Positions 13,071-24,800 of a stretch of DNA of 64,000 nt are shown piece after piece. This stretch comes from Panorpa germanica (taxonomy: Eukaryota > Arthropoda > Insecta > Mecoptera > Panorpidae). The translations under genes and the position numbers were made by a program. The stretch lies in assembly GCA_963678705.1 (NCBI GenBank), contig OY783214.1, positions 14,198,001-14,262,000 on the forward strand, read 5' to 3'. The notes under the pieces are model-generated. The model was given only the letters and a program-made list of their open reading frames with translations. It searched no databases and was not told the origin of the DNA. How positions within the stretch are numbered: the first letter of the stretch is position 1; each line of letters begins with the position of its first letter.

Positions 13071-14020
13071 TATATTTAGATAGAAAATTGAGATAAGAAT
13101 TATAATAATAATATGATGCATAATTATTCCATATCCAATTAACACACAGTGTTAACATTAATTAATATATATACGTATAGATATACAAATTTTCTATTTA
13201 ACGGCTGCTCTAATATTTATTATTGTACAAATTATTTTTAGAATGAATTAATACAAATTCTAAATTTCTTTAATACTAAAGATATATGTGATATGTTGTA
13301 TTTCAACTGTAATTGTTTGATAGAGTGCTATAATATATGGAATAAGCATGTATTATCTTTTCTTAAATTATATGTTTATATCATAAAAACCTCAAGGATA
13401 TATTAAAACTTCCAATAGTTATGAAACAAATGTAAATATGTTATCAGCTCAGTAATAAACAATCAATTTTACAAATAATATATCTTATTTTTATTAATAA
13501 AATTCACAACGTATGACACTAAAGTAATAATCTTACTTTTTAGATATGTAATATATTCATAAAAGTTTAACAAAACTTCCATTCTTGATCTTCATGCAAA
13601 TATTACTTAAGATTAGAATGGTGTTTATCTAAATATAGATTTACTCTTAAGGATTTTTAATAATTAGTTCATTATAACAATATGAAACTGCAGATAAATT
13701 GTTATCAGTAAAAGCAATATCAACTTATATATTTATGTTTTTTATTTATAGTTATTTGACTAAAATATTTAATTTAAATTTAGATGGTTATTTTGATACC
13801 CTAAAATTGGTAGAATATTAATTATAAAGTAAACTTGCTAATATTTTAAACAAGTTAACAACGACTACCACATAAAGATATTTCATTTAAATCGACATTT
13901 TTTATGCTTACAGGAATATTTCATTACTTTGTGCACATATCTCTCTATATGCTACGATATACGGATATTAATAAATAAGTATATTATTGAAATTGATTAA
14001 AATATCATAAATTTTTCTCA
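13071..14020. other. Convergent 3' region FBXW5 / PPP1R11
   Basis: The two genes end tail to tail 950 bp apart. The interval should hold both 3' UTRs: AATAAA on the plus strand at 13454-13459 for FBXW5, and TTTATT at 13741-13746 (AATAAA on the minus strand) for PPP1R11. The signals face each other, so the transcripts need not overlap. No other gene is seen. Confidence 0.55.
13454..13459 (+). terminator. Candidate FBXW5 poly(A) signal
   Basis: AATAAA about 385 bp past the FBXW5 stop codon. Confidence 0.5.
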
Positions 14021-16647
14021 TTATGTATTTTTAGAAATTTCATCATTACTATTTTCTTTAGAAACTGAGTCAGTTAATTTTATTACTAGATCATCTACTA
14101 TTTCTTTAATGGAGTTATCTGTATCATCTTTATCCTCTGTAATAGTCTCAGTAGCTCCTGAATCTGCAAGCTCTGTTACAAATAAACATAATATTATGTG
14201 TACAGATTATGAAGTTAAAATACAACAAAGCTTGTACATACCAGTTGTATCAGCGTGCTTCTTTCGTTTTTCTACATGGCCGTGGCAATTGTCACATTCA
14301 TCGTCTTCATCTTCATCGGAAGAACTATCTCCGAAAGTTCGAGCTTTTTCAAAAATGCAGCAACCTGAAATTAATAGAGAAAACATTTATTAACCTATAG
14401 TTATAGGATAATTATTAACTAAGGTATTAGATTTTGAATGTAGAAATAATATTATCTGTTTTATAAAATAATAAATTTACATTTGGACTTCTTCTTATTC
14501 ATATGTTCATTGTCAACAGTAGCTTCGGTCCACTGCACACTTTTCCGGCTTCTCGGTTTTTGCAAGCGAAGACGAAGAGCTGGTACATCCTGAATTGAAT
14601 CAAGGTCAAATGATGATAAAAGTTAATTTTTGAATCTATAAAGTATAAACAATTACTTCTGTTAAATATGATAAACCCAAAGTTACAAACAAAGTATTTA
14701 ATCATAATTAAAATAAACTTTTTTGTATTTACGTAAATAAATTTATTTTACATAAAAATATTAAAATATAACTTTGTAGTAATATATAGACAAAATGAAT
14801 AACATATTTAGTTTTGAATGAAATTCTCCAGATATCAAATATTATTATTGAATATCGCCTTTTATCTTTAAATCTTCAATTATATCTTCTCCATAATCAA
14901 TAACATTTCGCAAGACCTCCGTTGTATGTTGGCCCAATGTAGGAGGTGCTGATCTAGCTACATTACCACCATCGCTGTAAACCACTGGAGGCCCTACTAC
15001 GCGCACAGAACCATAGGTAGTGTGTGGCAGCTCCTTCACAATACCAAGAGCTTTGATATGTTTATCATTAAAAACTTCTTTAATATTATTAATAGGCCCA
15101 TACGGAAATGGTGCTTTTTCCAAAATTGTTAACCATTCATCGGTTGTTTTTGACTCAAACAGTTTTCGGAGAATGGGAATTATTATATCCCTATTTTTAA
15201 CTCTTAAACTATTTGTAGAAAATCTAGGATCTGAAGATAACTGTTTCATATTTATTATTTCACACAAGGAATTGAACTGCTCGTTAGAACCTGCACCAAT
15301 TGTTAGATATCCTGTCTTTGTCGGAAACGCTTCATAAGGTACAATGCTACCGTGGGCAGTTCCCATGCGATTCATTTCTACTCCAGCATTTAAATAATTA
15401 CTAGCTGCATGATTAAGCATAGCCACTTGGGTTGATAGAAGATTACAATCAATTTTCTGCCCAAGATTTGTCTTTTGACGCTTAATTAGTGCTGCCATTA
15501 TAGCACCATGAGCAAAAAGACCTGTAAAAAATGTATCCAAAATTATGTTTCATAAAACTGGATTTTATTCCTATTTCATGGTTAATGGTAACACTTGTAA
15601 TAATAATATATAATTACGATGTAATGGAAAGAGTTATATGTTAAAATGACCTTGTGAAATATTCTGGTTCTCCTATAACATGAACTTATTTAATAAAAGT
15701 TACCAGTAGCTAAATCAGTGACTGCAACACCAACTTTGGCGGGCTCTCCGTTTTCTGAACCAGTGATATGGACAAGTCCACCCATTGAAGCGGCAATTAC
15801 ATCATAACTGATTAACAAAAGCATAAATTGCTTTACCCTCATGACCAAACTATGTCTAATAATAATATTTTTATTATATTTACCCAGGCCTTTCTGCATA
15901 TGGTCCTGTAGGTCCGTAACCAGTCAGTGAACAATATATTATTTTAGGGTTTACAGTTTTTAAATCATTATAGCCTAAATTCATAGACTCTAATTTTCCA
16001 GGAATATAATTTTCGATAAATACATCAGACTTTTTTGCTAACTCGTATATAATCGCTTTTCCATTATCTGATTTCAAATTGATGCAAACACTTTTTTTGT
16101 TCCGATTGTTCGCCATAAAATAGCAACTATCTGTAGAGTTTTTCATAAATGGTGGGCCCCATTTACGAGATTCGTCTCCAGTTTTTAAACGTTCAACTTT
16201 AATAATTTCTGCACCAAGGTCTCCCAAAAGCATAGTGCAGTAGGGTCCTGCTACAATGCGCGTTAAATCTAACACACGTATATTTGATAAAGGGCCCTCA
16301 TTACTTTGAGAACTTAATACTCGTGCAGAACTGCAAATAGTTCTTTGGCTACAAACACTCAGTAGCCGATAAGTTTTATTTATATATCCCAGAGGTATCT
16401 TACCAAACATTTTGTCTATCTTACTTTTTACAACAGATACAAACAAAATGAATTGTATAAACGATGCTGGATAAAATCCTTATCTCTAAATGACGTGCAA
16501 CAATGTCAATTTTGACATTTTAACCTCAAAATAAATAAGGAAGATAAATTAAAATCTCACCTCGGCATTTTCATTAAGCGCTGGTATCGTAATTGTTTCA
16601 CTGGTTGAAGGCTGAGTAGCTCTTCTTGTAGATGATTCACCACTCAT
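14021..16647 (-). CDS. PPP1R11: Protein phosphatase 1 inhibitor-3 (PPP1R11), 4 exons
   Basis: Small, heat-stable-type inhibitor of protein phosphatase 1; the human protein also has reported E3 ubiquitin-ligase activity. Exons: 16647-16561, 14589-14481, 14364-14242, 14172-14021. All are GT-AG and in phase, giving 156 aa (human 126). The RVxF-type PP1-docking motif is KSVQW (residues 45-49), followed by [16 protein letters not shown], the triple-Cys block [12 protein letters not shown] (66-77), an acidic Ser/Asp run and a Cys/His cluster ending [13 protein letters not shown]. This order is diagnostic for the family. Exon 1 encodes only a Ser/Thr-rich leader. The 1.97-kb first intron (16560-14590) contains the whole SUGCT gene in the same orientation, which is unusual. 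The C-terminal 50 residues are acidic and not conserved with human. Confidence 0.9.
14752..14757 (-). terminator. Candidate SUGCT poly(A) signal inside PPP1R11 intron 1
   Basis: AATAAA on the minus strand 88 bp past the SUGCT stop. PPP1R11 transcripts must read through this signal to reach exon 2 at 14589. Confidence 0.5.
14845..16410 (-). CDS. SUGCT: Succinate-hydroxymethylglutarate CoA-transferase, nested gene, 3 exons
   Basis: Class III (CaiB/BaiF) CoA-transferase. In mammals it moves CoA from succinyl-CoA to glutarate in mitochondria, and its loss causes glutaric aciduria type III. Exons: 16410-15884, 15807-15704, 15521-14845. All are GT-AG and in phase, giving 435 aa (human about 445). 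Residues 1-37 are basic, Ser-rich and nearly free of acid, as in a mitochondrial targeting peptide. The family core begins at residue 41: [29 protein letters not shown], then [20 protein letters not shown] and GYGPTGPY. The Asp of GYD (D178, across the exon 1/2 junction) fits the catalytic aspartate by motif. Later marks are [15 protein letters not shown] and GQHTTEVL. The ATG at 16410 is the first in frame; the frame stays open slightly upstream without a Met. Only 150 bp separate this ATG from PPP1R11 exon 1, so the promoter is very compact or shared. Confidence 0.93.
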
Positions 16648-17488
16648 TTCCTTAATTTTTATAAACAACAAATTTATTAGATATTTACAGATTCACATTA
16701 TCTGGTTTATTGGTTTACGTGATAATTTGTATAGAATAAAAAAGTTAGCTAATATATTTCAAACATAAAGATTAGGCATTTTAATTATTTTTTAATGTGT
16801 AATTATTTTATATTATGAAATTGTCTATTTATTTAATTATGTTGGATAATAACATAATATTTAACACAAACTGACAGCTATTTGTGTCAACTAAATGAGA
16901 AGTTCTTATAGATAGATAAAAAATATTTCTATTATGAAATGAGTTTGTGTCTTAACTATAACTACAAATTATCTCTGCTAATTAATTGTTAGATTTTTTT
17001 ATGTAATTTGTTTTCATTTAAAAGTTTACAAACCTCTGTCTGGCTTACTGTCATATTTTTAATCCTGACATTATTATAAATGAAACAGTCCCGATTAAAA
17101 CGGGAAACGGGAATTTCTTTTATATTATTCTATAAAAATTAATTAATAATAATGCAAAATTATTATTATGTGCATAACTATATTGTATCTACTATACAAT
17201 TATATTATATTATATCAATTTAAAATAATAACATGTTTTGATCTTACAATGATCCAGTGCCGAACTGTATAGTACAAAACTTGTAAATAGAAAAATTTAT
17301 TGAAAGTAAGCTTATTTTTGAGTAGCTTATAGACTTATTTTTCTCTTTATTTTTGTTTAACATTATTGTGTTGATAACTAAACTATGTTGTTAATGACCA
17401 GAAGTGTTGCCAGAGGTTACATACTGTTAATAACGTTTAATATATAATTTATGGAAAAGTTTTACACCTGCCAACAATATCTTTAACT

Positions 17489-17508
17489 TAACGATAACGT
17501 TATCGTTA
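17489..17508. other. Perfect 20-bp palindrome TAACGATAACGTTATCGTTA
   Basis: The sequence equals its own reverse complement over all 20 bases. It lies between the divergent PPP1R11 and SLC23 promoters, about 850 bp upstream of PPP1R11 and 1.1 kb upstream of SLC23. It could bind a dimeric factor; no specific factor is claimed. Confidence 0.6.
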
Positions 17509-17673
17509 CAACAGTTAGAGAATTGTGGTACAGGGTAGCATTGGACAGAGTCAAAAATTAACAATAATAATAGAAACAACAATAGACAACAGATACACAT
17601 CTAACTACACTGGGGAAATATACATTTAAAAGAATTTTTTTTCGTTTTTTTGAAAGTCGAATTTTATTAGATG

Positions 17674-17681
17674 TGACGTCA
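17674..17681. promoter_or_regulatory. CRE-like site TGACGTCA
   Basis: Exact match to the palindromic CREB/ATF consensus, with a near copy GTGACGTC 40 bp further on. An 8-bp match can occur by chance, so function is inferred only from its place between two divergent genes. Confidence 0.35.
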
Positions 17682-18643
17682 CAAAACTTATGACTCCTAT
17701 CGCCGTCCCCTATTGTGACGTCTTATCACACTTTATAAACCATGAAGAGAGGGGGGCTTTCTTTTTCGTGTGATGTAATTAACGGATCCCTAACCATCTA
17801 AACTCAAAACGTAAACTCATATTTAACGTAATATTTGTTACCTAACATTATGTTTTATTATTTACCGAAGTTTACCATAATTTTGTTGCACTATCATTAA
17901 ATAATTTCATTTTGAATTTTGAATTTTTTTTTCTTAATAACATATGTCATTATTATTTGATCCGAAATTGCAGTTTTCTCCAAAGTTTCCTACCGCGTTA
18001 AGTTTCAATTTCTAATTTTCAAAATTTTTTAGCATTGAACACCGTAATACATGCCAAATTTCAACTTTCTATCTTTTATAAATTAAAAGTTATAGTGCAA
18101 AAAATAAAATTTTTTTTTTTAGTTTTTTTCAAAATTACAGGTTTCCAGGAAATTCAGGGAAAAATCCGAGGTCGCCAAAAGTCTTAGAATTTTTTTCTCT
18201 ACGAAATAGGCAATTTTAAAGAAGATGCGCGTAGCCATTTTCGAGCCACCATACAAAAGGCTGAAGCATATAAACAAATAAACATATAAACTAAGGCTAA
18301 AAGGTTAACTTTTTTATTAAATAAACGTTACATACACATAACTGTGTTTAGCATGTAGTATGTATTTGTTATTTAATTAACAATTAACAAATATTTACCG
18401 TCACTCAGGGCGTAATTTCTTATTTGGCACTGTTCTTGACTTTTAATTAATTCTATTGCCACAATACAATACTAAAATGCTGTCTGTCGAGTACTTTAAT
18501 GCGACTACTAGTAGTTGCCTCTAGTCGTTTGTCTAATTATACACAAATATATAGTATTTATCTTTTGTAACTGTCTCTGCGATAGTATTTGTCACATTTT
18601 GAAATTCTCTAACGATACTAACCATAGCAAGTGACTTCTTAAA

Positions 18644-21600
18644 ATGGTACGAGGAGTAATTGATTTGCAAACAATGGAAGATGTGAGTTTTTATGAACAA
18701 TATTTTATTATTTATGTAAATGACTTCTTTACACTTTTTGTTTGTTTTTGTCTATATTAATAACACTCACCTAAATACTGTAAACACGTTCCTAAAGGAT
18801 ACTATAAAATTTAAACTTATTTTACACAAAAACTAAAAAATAATTGTGCAATAAGAATATTATTTGCACAATTTTTATTCTAAGCATTTTTTGAAGAAAT
18901 ATTATTTTAAATTGTATAAATTTATTTAGAATCAATGAATGAACTAGGATTTGTTTAAAATAAATTACAATAATTACAATTTATTTGTTTGTATTATTAT
19001 TTGCTCAAAATTCACGATCTGCTGTCTTCTTGCGTCATCAGAGTGTAACACTGACATAGTTTTGACTTGAGTTTTACAGTTCTACATATTATTTCACTAT
19101 TTCTATTACTTGTTTATAATTATTTTAAAGTCTCAATTAGTAGCAAGATCGCGGTTGTGTGTACAAAAAGATCTGGTCGTGAGACTGCCTAGAACCGCCA
19201 TCGGTGCAGATCTTGGTGGTAGTAACAAATTCCTCCATGTTCTTGCATGTCATATATGATAAAAAATACAAGATTGGTGAACTTTTCGTGAAATTCATAA
19301 AACTATAAGTTACCGAAAGTGATTGAAATTACTAATTTCAAATTCCTCCTTCTGTGCTTCGTACCAACAACATCTGTTTCCTTTTAATTTATTCTATAAA
19401 TTTTTTATTATAAACCTTAATGATTTAATACGATTTAAGAATCACTAGGCCTATTTTTAAACCCTATTAGATCCAGAGTGCACATAACTCTTATCCTAAG
19501 CAATTATGATAACCCAAATAAATCCTTTAGTTAGTGTGACCCACATTAAATATTGTTATTTCTACCATCTACATTTCTACTGTTTGTTAAATCCTTTTAC
19601 TACACAGAACGAATTGTAAAAAGCATAGTTCAAACTTTTAATTAATTAATTACTAATCATAATTCCACACACACACACTAAACTTTAAACAAATAATAAT
19701 TAATTATGCTAATTTTCTAGTAACAATTATTTTAAAAATGTGTTATCAGATTGGTAGGTTTTCTGTCCCATCTTTTTATTGACATATTTGTCTTGCTTGA
19801 TGCGGTAGCGATAACTGTGTAATAATAGAAAAGAATATTTACTTAATTAAGTTTTAAATAAATAAAAATTTACATGATACAATCAACTAATTTTGCATTT
19901 TGAAGGTGGTCTGAATCGTTCAGGTTTGTTTAGAATGGGCTTAACATGGGTTTAACATGGGAATTTTTTAGAGGTCGATTTTTCAATTGTTGATTGAAAT
20001 TGATGTTAATAAATGTGTATTGGCGTGTCTATTTTATAAAATATCTAAATGTTGACGGAAAGAATGTATTTCTCGTTCTAGGTTAGTTCTGAGCATTGCA
20101 ATTCAGATTTAATATTTATATAAATCGTATTTTGTTTTTATTATTAATAAATATGATTGTACAATTGTATATACAAGTACCCATGTATGAGTTCCAGCAT
20201 AATGTTTTATAATAAACGTTATCGATAACAGTTAATGATTAATTAATAACATCGATGACTGGTATAGGTTGTAGGTTAAAATTTATTGCTAATTTATACG
20301 TACTATAAAAACATAAACTAGAATAATTTGAAATTAATTGATGCTAATTTTATTTATTTATTTATTTAACTGAATTGGTAATTTTTATTTATGTCAGTAT
20401 AGTATTTATATTATTTTTTGTATCTCACATACATTTTTGATATTGTTAAGTGATGAAAAAAGACAAATAAAATAGATTTACAAATTTTAAATAATTATAC
20501 CACTTATCTTAAATAGCTATTAGAATTCAATTTAGTTATTATACAAAATTATTCTTCAATACAAAATCGTTTTGCTGCGTCATTTTCTAATTATTTTTAT
20601 ATACAATATTTACCATTTGTGACTTTGCTAGTGACCTAGTCAAAACAATTATTTTTTTAATTTTCCGACTCAATGAATTTAACACGTGCGACGCCGACGC
20701 GGTGTGTAGTGTGGCTGACACTTTTATTTTACATTGGACAAACTGTATCACCAGGCAGTATTGCAAATCAAAGCTGCTCACGTATACATTTATCTAGCAG
20801 TCAGTTTCACACTTGAAGGCTTGCCATAAGCCAATTCCAAGGTTCATCTCCAACTTTTCATATAGAAATTGTCTTGCAGTGCAGTTTCACACTTGCTAGC
20901 TTACTACACGCTAATTATTTTTTACATATGTAGGCATAGTATGTATGCCATAAGCCTGGGGAAAATATGGTACATTACCCATAACACCTTACGTAGGAAA
21001 ACCTTAAAAAGGAAGGATGAAAGACACAGTTAGTTGTCTTCAGTCGACATAGTTCTGTGTCGTCCTTTACGTATCTTGTAAAACTTTTTAACAATAAAAC
21101 ATATATCAGTATAACGTATGACATTCCTTTAACATACCTGTAACTCTAATTAGCAGGTAGTTAGCTACTCATTTGCATAAAACTTGTGGATAGTAATAAG
21201 AGTAACCAATATCGCTTAAACATTGCATTTTTATGATAAACTCCATTTATCTCTTAATAATGCACTAGTACTATGTTGCATTTAAATAGTCAATTATTTA
21301 AAAGAATATATTGTGATAAATTTCAAGGCAAAAGTAATGCATAAATTGTTGCTTGCGCGCTCATACGATAAAATCATCATTAGAATGAACAGCTATATAT
21401 TATATAGGCTTCTTTGATGGGCGCCAAATTCAAGATATGAATATGAATATCATGAGATGAATCTAAAAAGGGAGGAAAAGGGAAGCTTAAAACGCTTATG
21501 ATTCATTTATCAATTAAATTCAATTTACATTTCGCACAAATTCCATTCTATCTAATTTGAGACTCCCTTCTATGTGAGAGCTTCGGGCAAATGCACTTTC

Positions 21601-21806
21601 TTGCTCAATAGATGCCACTGCAAGTAACTTTAATCGAATTGTGCTTTATCAATGAGTTACTTAGAAAATTGTCGGCTAACATTGTGTTATTTTTCGTCCT
21701 TCAAAACTTGTTTCTTTAGTTATTAGTACCTAATTAAAAATGCTAATGAATATTCAAGTTATTATCTTAATCTTGCATCAACATATGAATTGTTATACAT
21801 ACATAG

Positions 21807-21890
<84 letters not shown>

Positions 21891-24800
21891 TATTAGTTTT
21901 AGCTTTTCAGCCTTCTTGCCTAATTTTTCTCAATACTATTTACATTTACATTATACATATTATTCATTTCTTTATCTTTATGCTATGTAAACTTACCATA
22001 TTGATATATTGATATTTTAAATATTTTTAATTATTTTGTAAAATTTTTAAAATGAAATTAATATAAGAAAGACTACAACGATGATCTTCAGGACTGGTGG
22101 GTAGCTATGGTCTATCGATAATTCGTTTAAAGTCAGTTCAAGATTAGTAAAAATTAAGCTTTGTACATTTTTTAGTGGCCATTTTTTACTTTTCGATTGT
22201 AATAAATTTTAATATATGTATATTTGCGTTTTTATTTTTTTAAATATTAAAAAGTTGACGAAGTTATAGGTATATCAAATTTGATTACAATTTTGATGTA
22301 TATTTTTGATTTGCATAATACACCACAGAAGAAATAAGTAATCGAGATTATTTTTCTTTTTCACAACCTTCATAATATAATACTTCGTGGGATACACAAT
22401 GCAGCTGTTAGTAGTAAATTACGTATCATGTAACTATGTGTATTGGGAACAATAATTATTTGAATTATTAGGGAACACAGCCAAATGGTGTAGAAAACAA
22501 CCAAAGTAAAAGCAGCGGTGGTGTTGTGACCTATGGATTTGATGACAATCCTCCATGGTATTTGTCCATATTTATGGCCTTGCAGGTAAATAACACAATA
22601 TAACATTAACAAACTTAACATTTACAAATAATTCAGGTTATCTTTCATTTCAGCATTATTTAACAATGATTGGCGCAATAGTTGCAATACCCTTCATACT
22701 TTGCCCGGCGTTATGCATCCAAGAAGATGATCCCGTCCGAGGGCACATCATTTCAACGATGATCTTCGTCACGGGACTTGTCACATTAGTCCAAACTACT
22801 TGGGGTTGTAGATTACCTATTGTCCAAGGTGGTACCATATCATTTCTTGTACCAACTTTGGCAGTTCTTAATTTACCAGAATGGAAATGTCCGGCAATGG
22901 ACGTTATAAACAGTATGACGGATGATGAAAGACTTGAATTATGGCAGATTCGGATGCGGGAATTGTCCGGTGCTATTGCAGTTGCTGCATTATTTCAGGT
23001 GTTTATAGGTGGGTACATTCTTATGAAGCTGATTCGCCAAGAAAAGGGTAACCACATCCTCTTGTCTTACCACTAGTCTGAAACATTTCGAATAACTTAA
23101 AGGTAGCTTGAGATAGAACATACGTAATTTTAAGTAGGCTGCTTTGACGCCCCCATTGGTTTTTAAGGTAGAGCACTGCCCGATTGTGCGCCCACTAGCT
23201 ACGACTCTGTATCATATTCAGTTCTGGATATTTACATTAATAATAATTATTATTATTTTATTTTTAATGTTTTTGCCATTTGGCAGTATATTTGGCTTGT
23301 GTCTTAACTCATATTTCTCACATGAAAACTTAATATGCTCCAATGTTTCTATCTCTGTTCCACACACCCTGTACATCTTTACTCGCTATTTGCCCTGTAT
23401 CTGTTTTTTCTCCTCGTTTCCCAATATAAATCTGGCAATACTTCTTATGTTTTTTGTGACTTTTTCTCTTAAGTATTGCGATATCTCTATCCCAAATTCT
23501 TTTATATCTTGTGTTGTAATTGCTCTTTACAATTTTTTTCCATTCATTCCTGTTGCTGTATCTCCCTGTCTCTTCTCCTTAGCTTGTCTTCCACACTTGT
23601 GCCTTCTTACACATATTTTATTTTATTTCTTGAATAAGAGTAATATTTATATTACCTATTTACAACGTCTGATGATTTCAGGTTACACCGGGTTGGTTGG
23701 AAAAGTATTGGGTATTATCACACCACTTACAATTGCTCCAACTGTTGGATTAGTTGGCCTCACTTTATTTGGAAATGCAGCAAAAGCAGCGTCGCAGCAT
23801 TGGGGAATAGCTTCTGGGTAAGTTAATACACTATTGAAAATTTCTCTCGACGACATAGTGGGCAAGAGCCATTGATGTTTGACACTAAAGTGTTACTTTA
23901 AACTGCTACTTTAAAGGGCTACTACAAAACACTTTGTATCATATATAACGTTTAACATAATACAATATTTTTCATTTAAGAAGAAATTCTAAGGTAGTAG
24001 TACCGACTATACTATGTATATGTTACAAATTACTAAGATTGTTTTTAGAGAAAACTTATACGACGTTAAAAGCTACCACATACAATCTTGCAAGCAGGAT
24101 GTACATCCATTAGAAACCTAAACACGCAACGAAATAAATCTCTACCATTAAAGCTATATATGTTTTCACGTAGTCGCCATTTGTCATTCTGAAATTGCCA
24201 GAAAGAAGTTGTCAAAAATTATTTTCACTTAGTTTCTTCACACCATTTTACTTGTCTGTCTATTCTTTTTTATTGGATATTGTGTAACTTTATTAAAAGA
24301 TATATTGTCATTTGAAACTTTAGAAACGTTGCCCTTCTGCAATATGACTCAAAAGTAATACATCGCTCTCTAAAGTGTGCGAATATGTATATACATAATC
24401 AATATAACTTTATAACTGGTCCCGGGATCAAACCCGAAGACACAGCATTCAGCACACTGGCGTAGCTAGGTATGGGCGAGTCGGTGTAGTGCACCGGGGC
24501 CCTCGGACTTTTATAACTTATATTTATATTTTAACGGTTTCACAGTGAAGTAATACTCTTAGTAAATAGTTATTCCCGACAATGCGTACAAAACTTTTAT
24601 AACAAAAACATAAACAATAACAAACATTCTAAATAGGAATGAATTTTTTTTATTGAGAGTGCATTTCATACTCACTTGTGTACAAATTTATCGCTGAACA
24701 TGAGGGAGAGGGGAAGCATGGACCAGGCAAGGGTCTAAGTCTATTACGTAATTCTCTCAGGCAGAGGTACGCATTCTAGAGTTGTTGAAACAAAAGTTGC

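Larger units (their letters stand above)
16648..18643. promoter_or_regulatory. Divergent intergenic region PPP1R11 / SLC23
   Basis: The 2 kb between the two ATGs must hold both promoters. Visible structure: a perfect 20-bp palindrome at 17489-17508, a full CRE-type TGACGTCA at 17674-17681 with a second GTGACGTC at about 17714-17721, and long T runs around 17635-17650 and 18107-18130. The stretch 17630-18250 looks like old repeat sequence (poly-T and a mixed C/T/A text unlike its surroundings) but has no terminus that I could define. Confidence 0.45.

Noticed and set aside
15020..15337. 105-codon plus-strand ORF
   Set aside because: Antisense shadow of SUGCT exon 3.
21740..22012. ORFs of repeated YIYI
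   Set aside because: Translation of the (TA)n microsatellite.
23144..23821. 225-codon plus-strand ORF
   Set aside because: It is SLC23 intron 3, a pyrimidine-rich stretch, read through into exon 4. Only 23682-23817 is coding.
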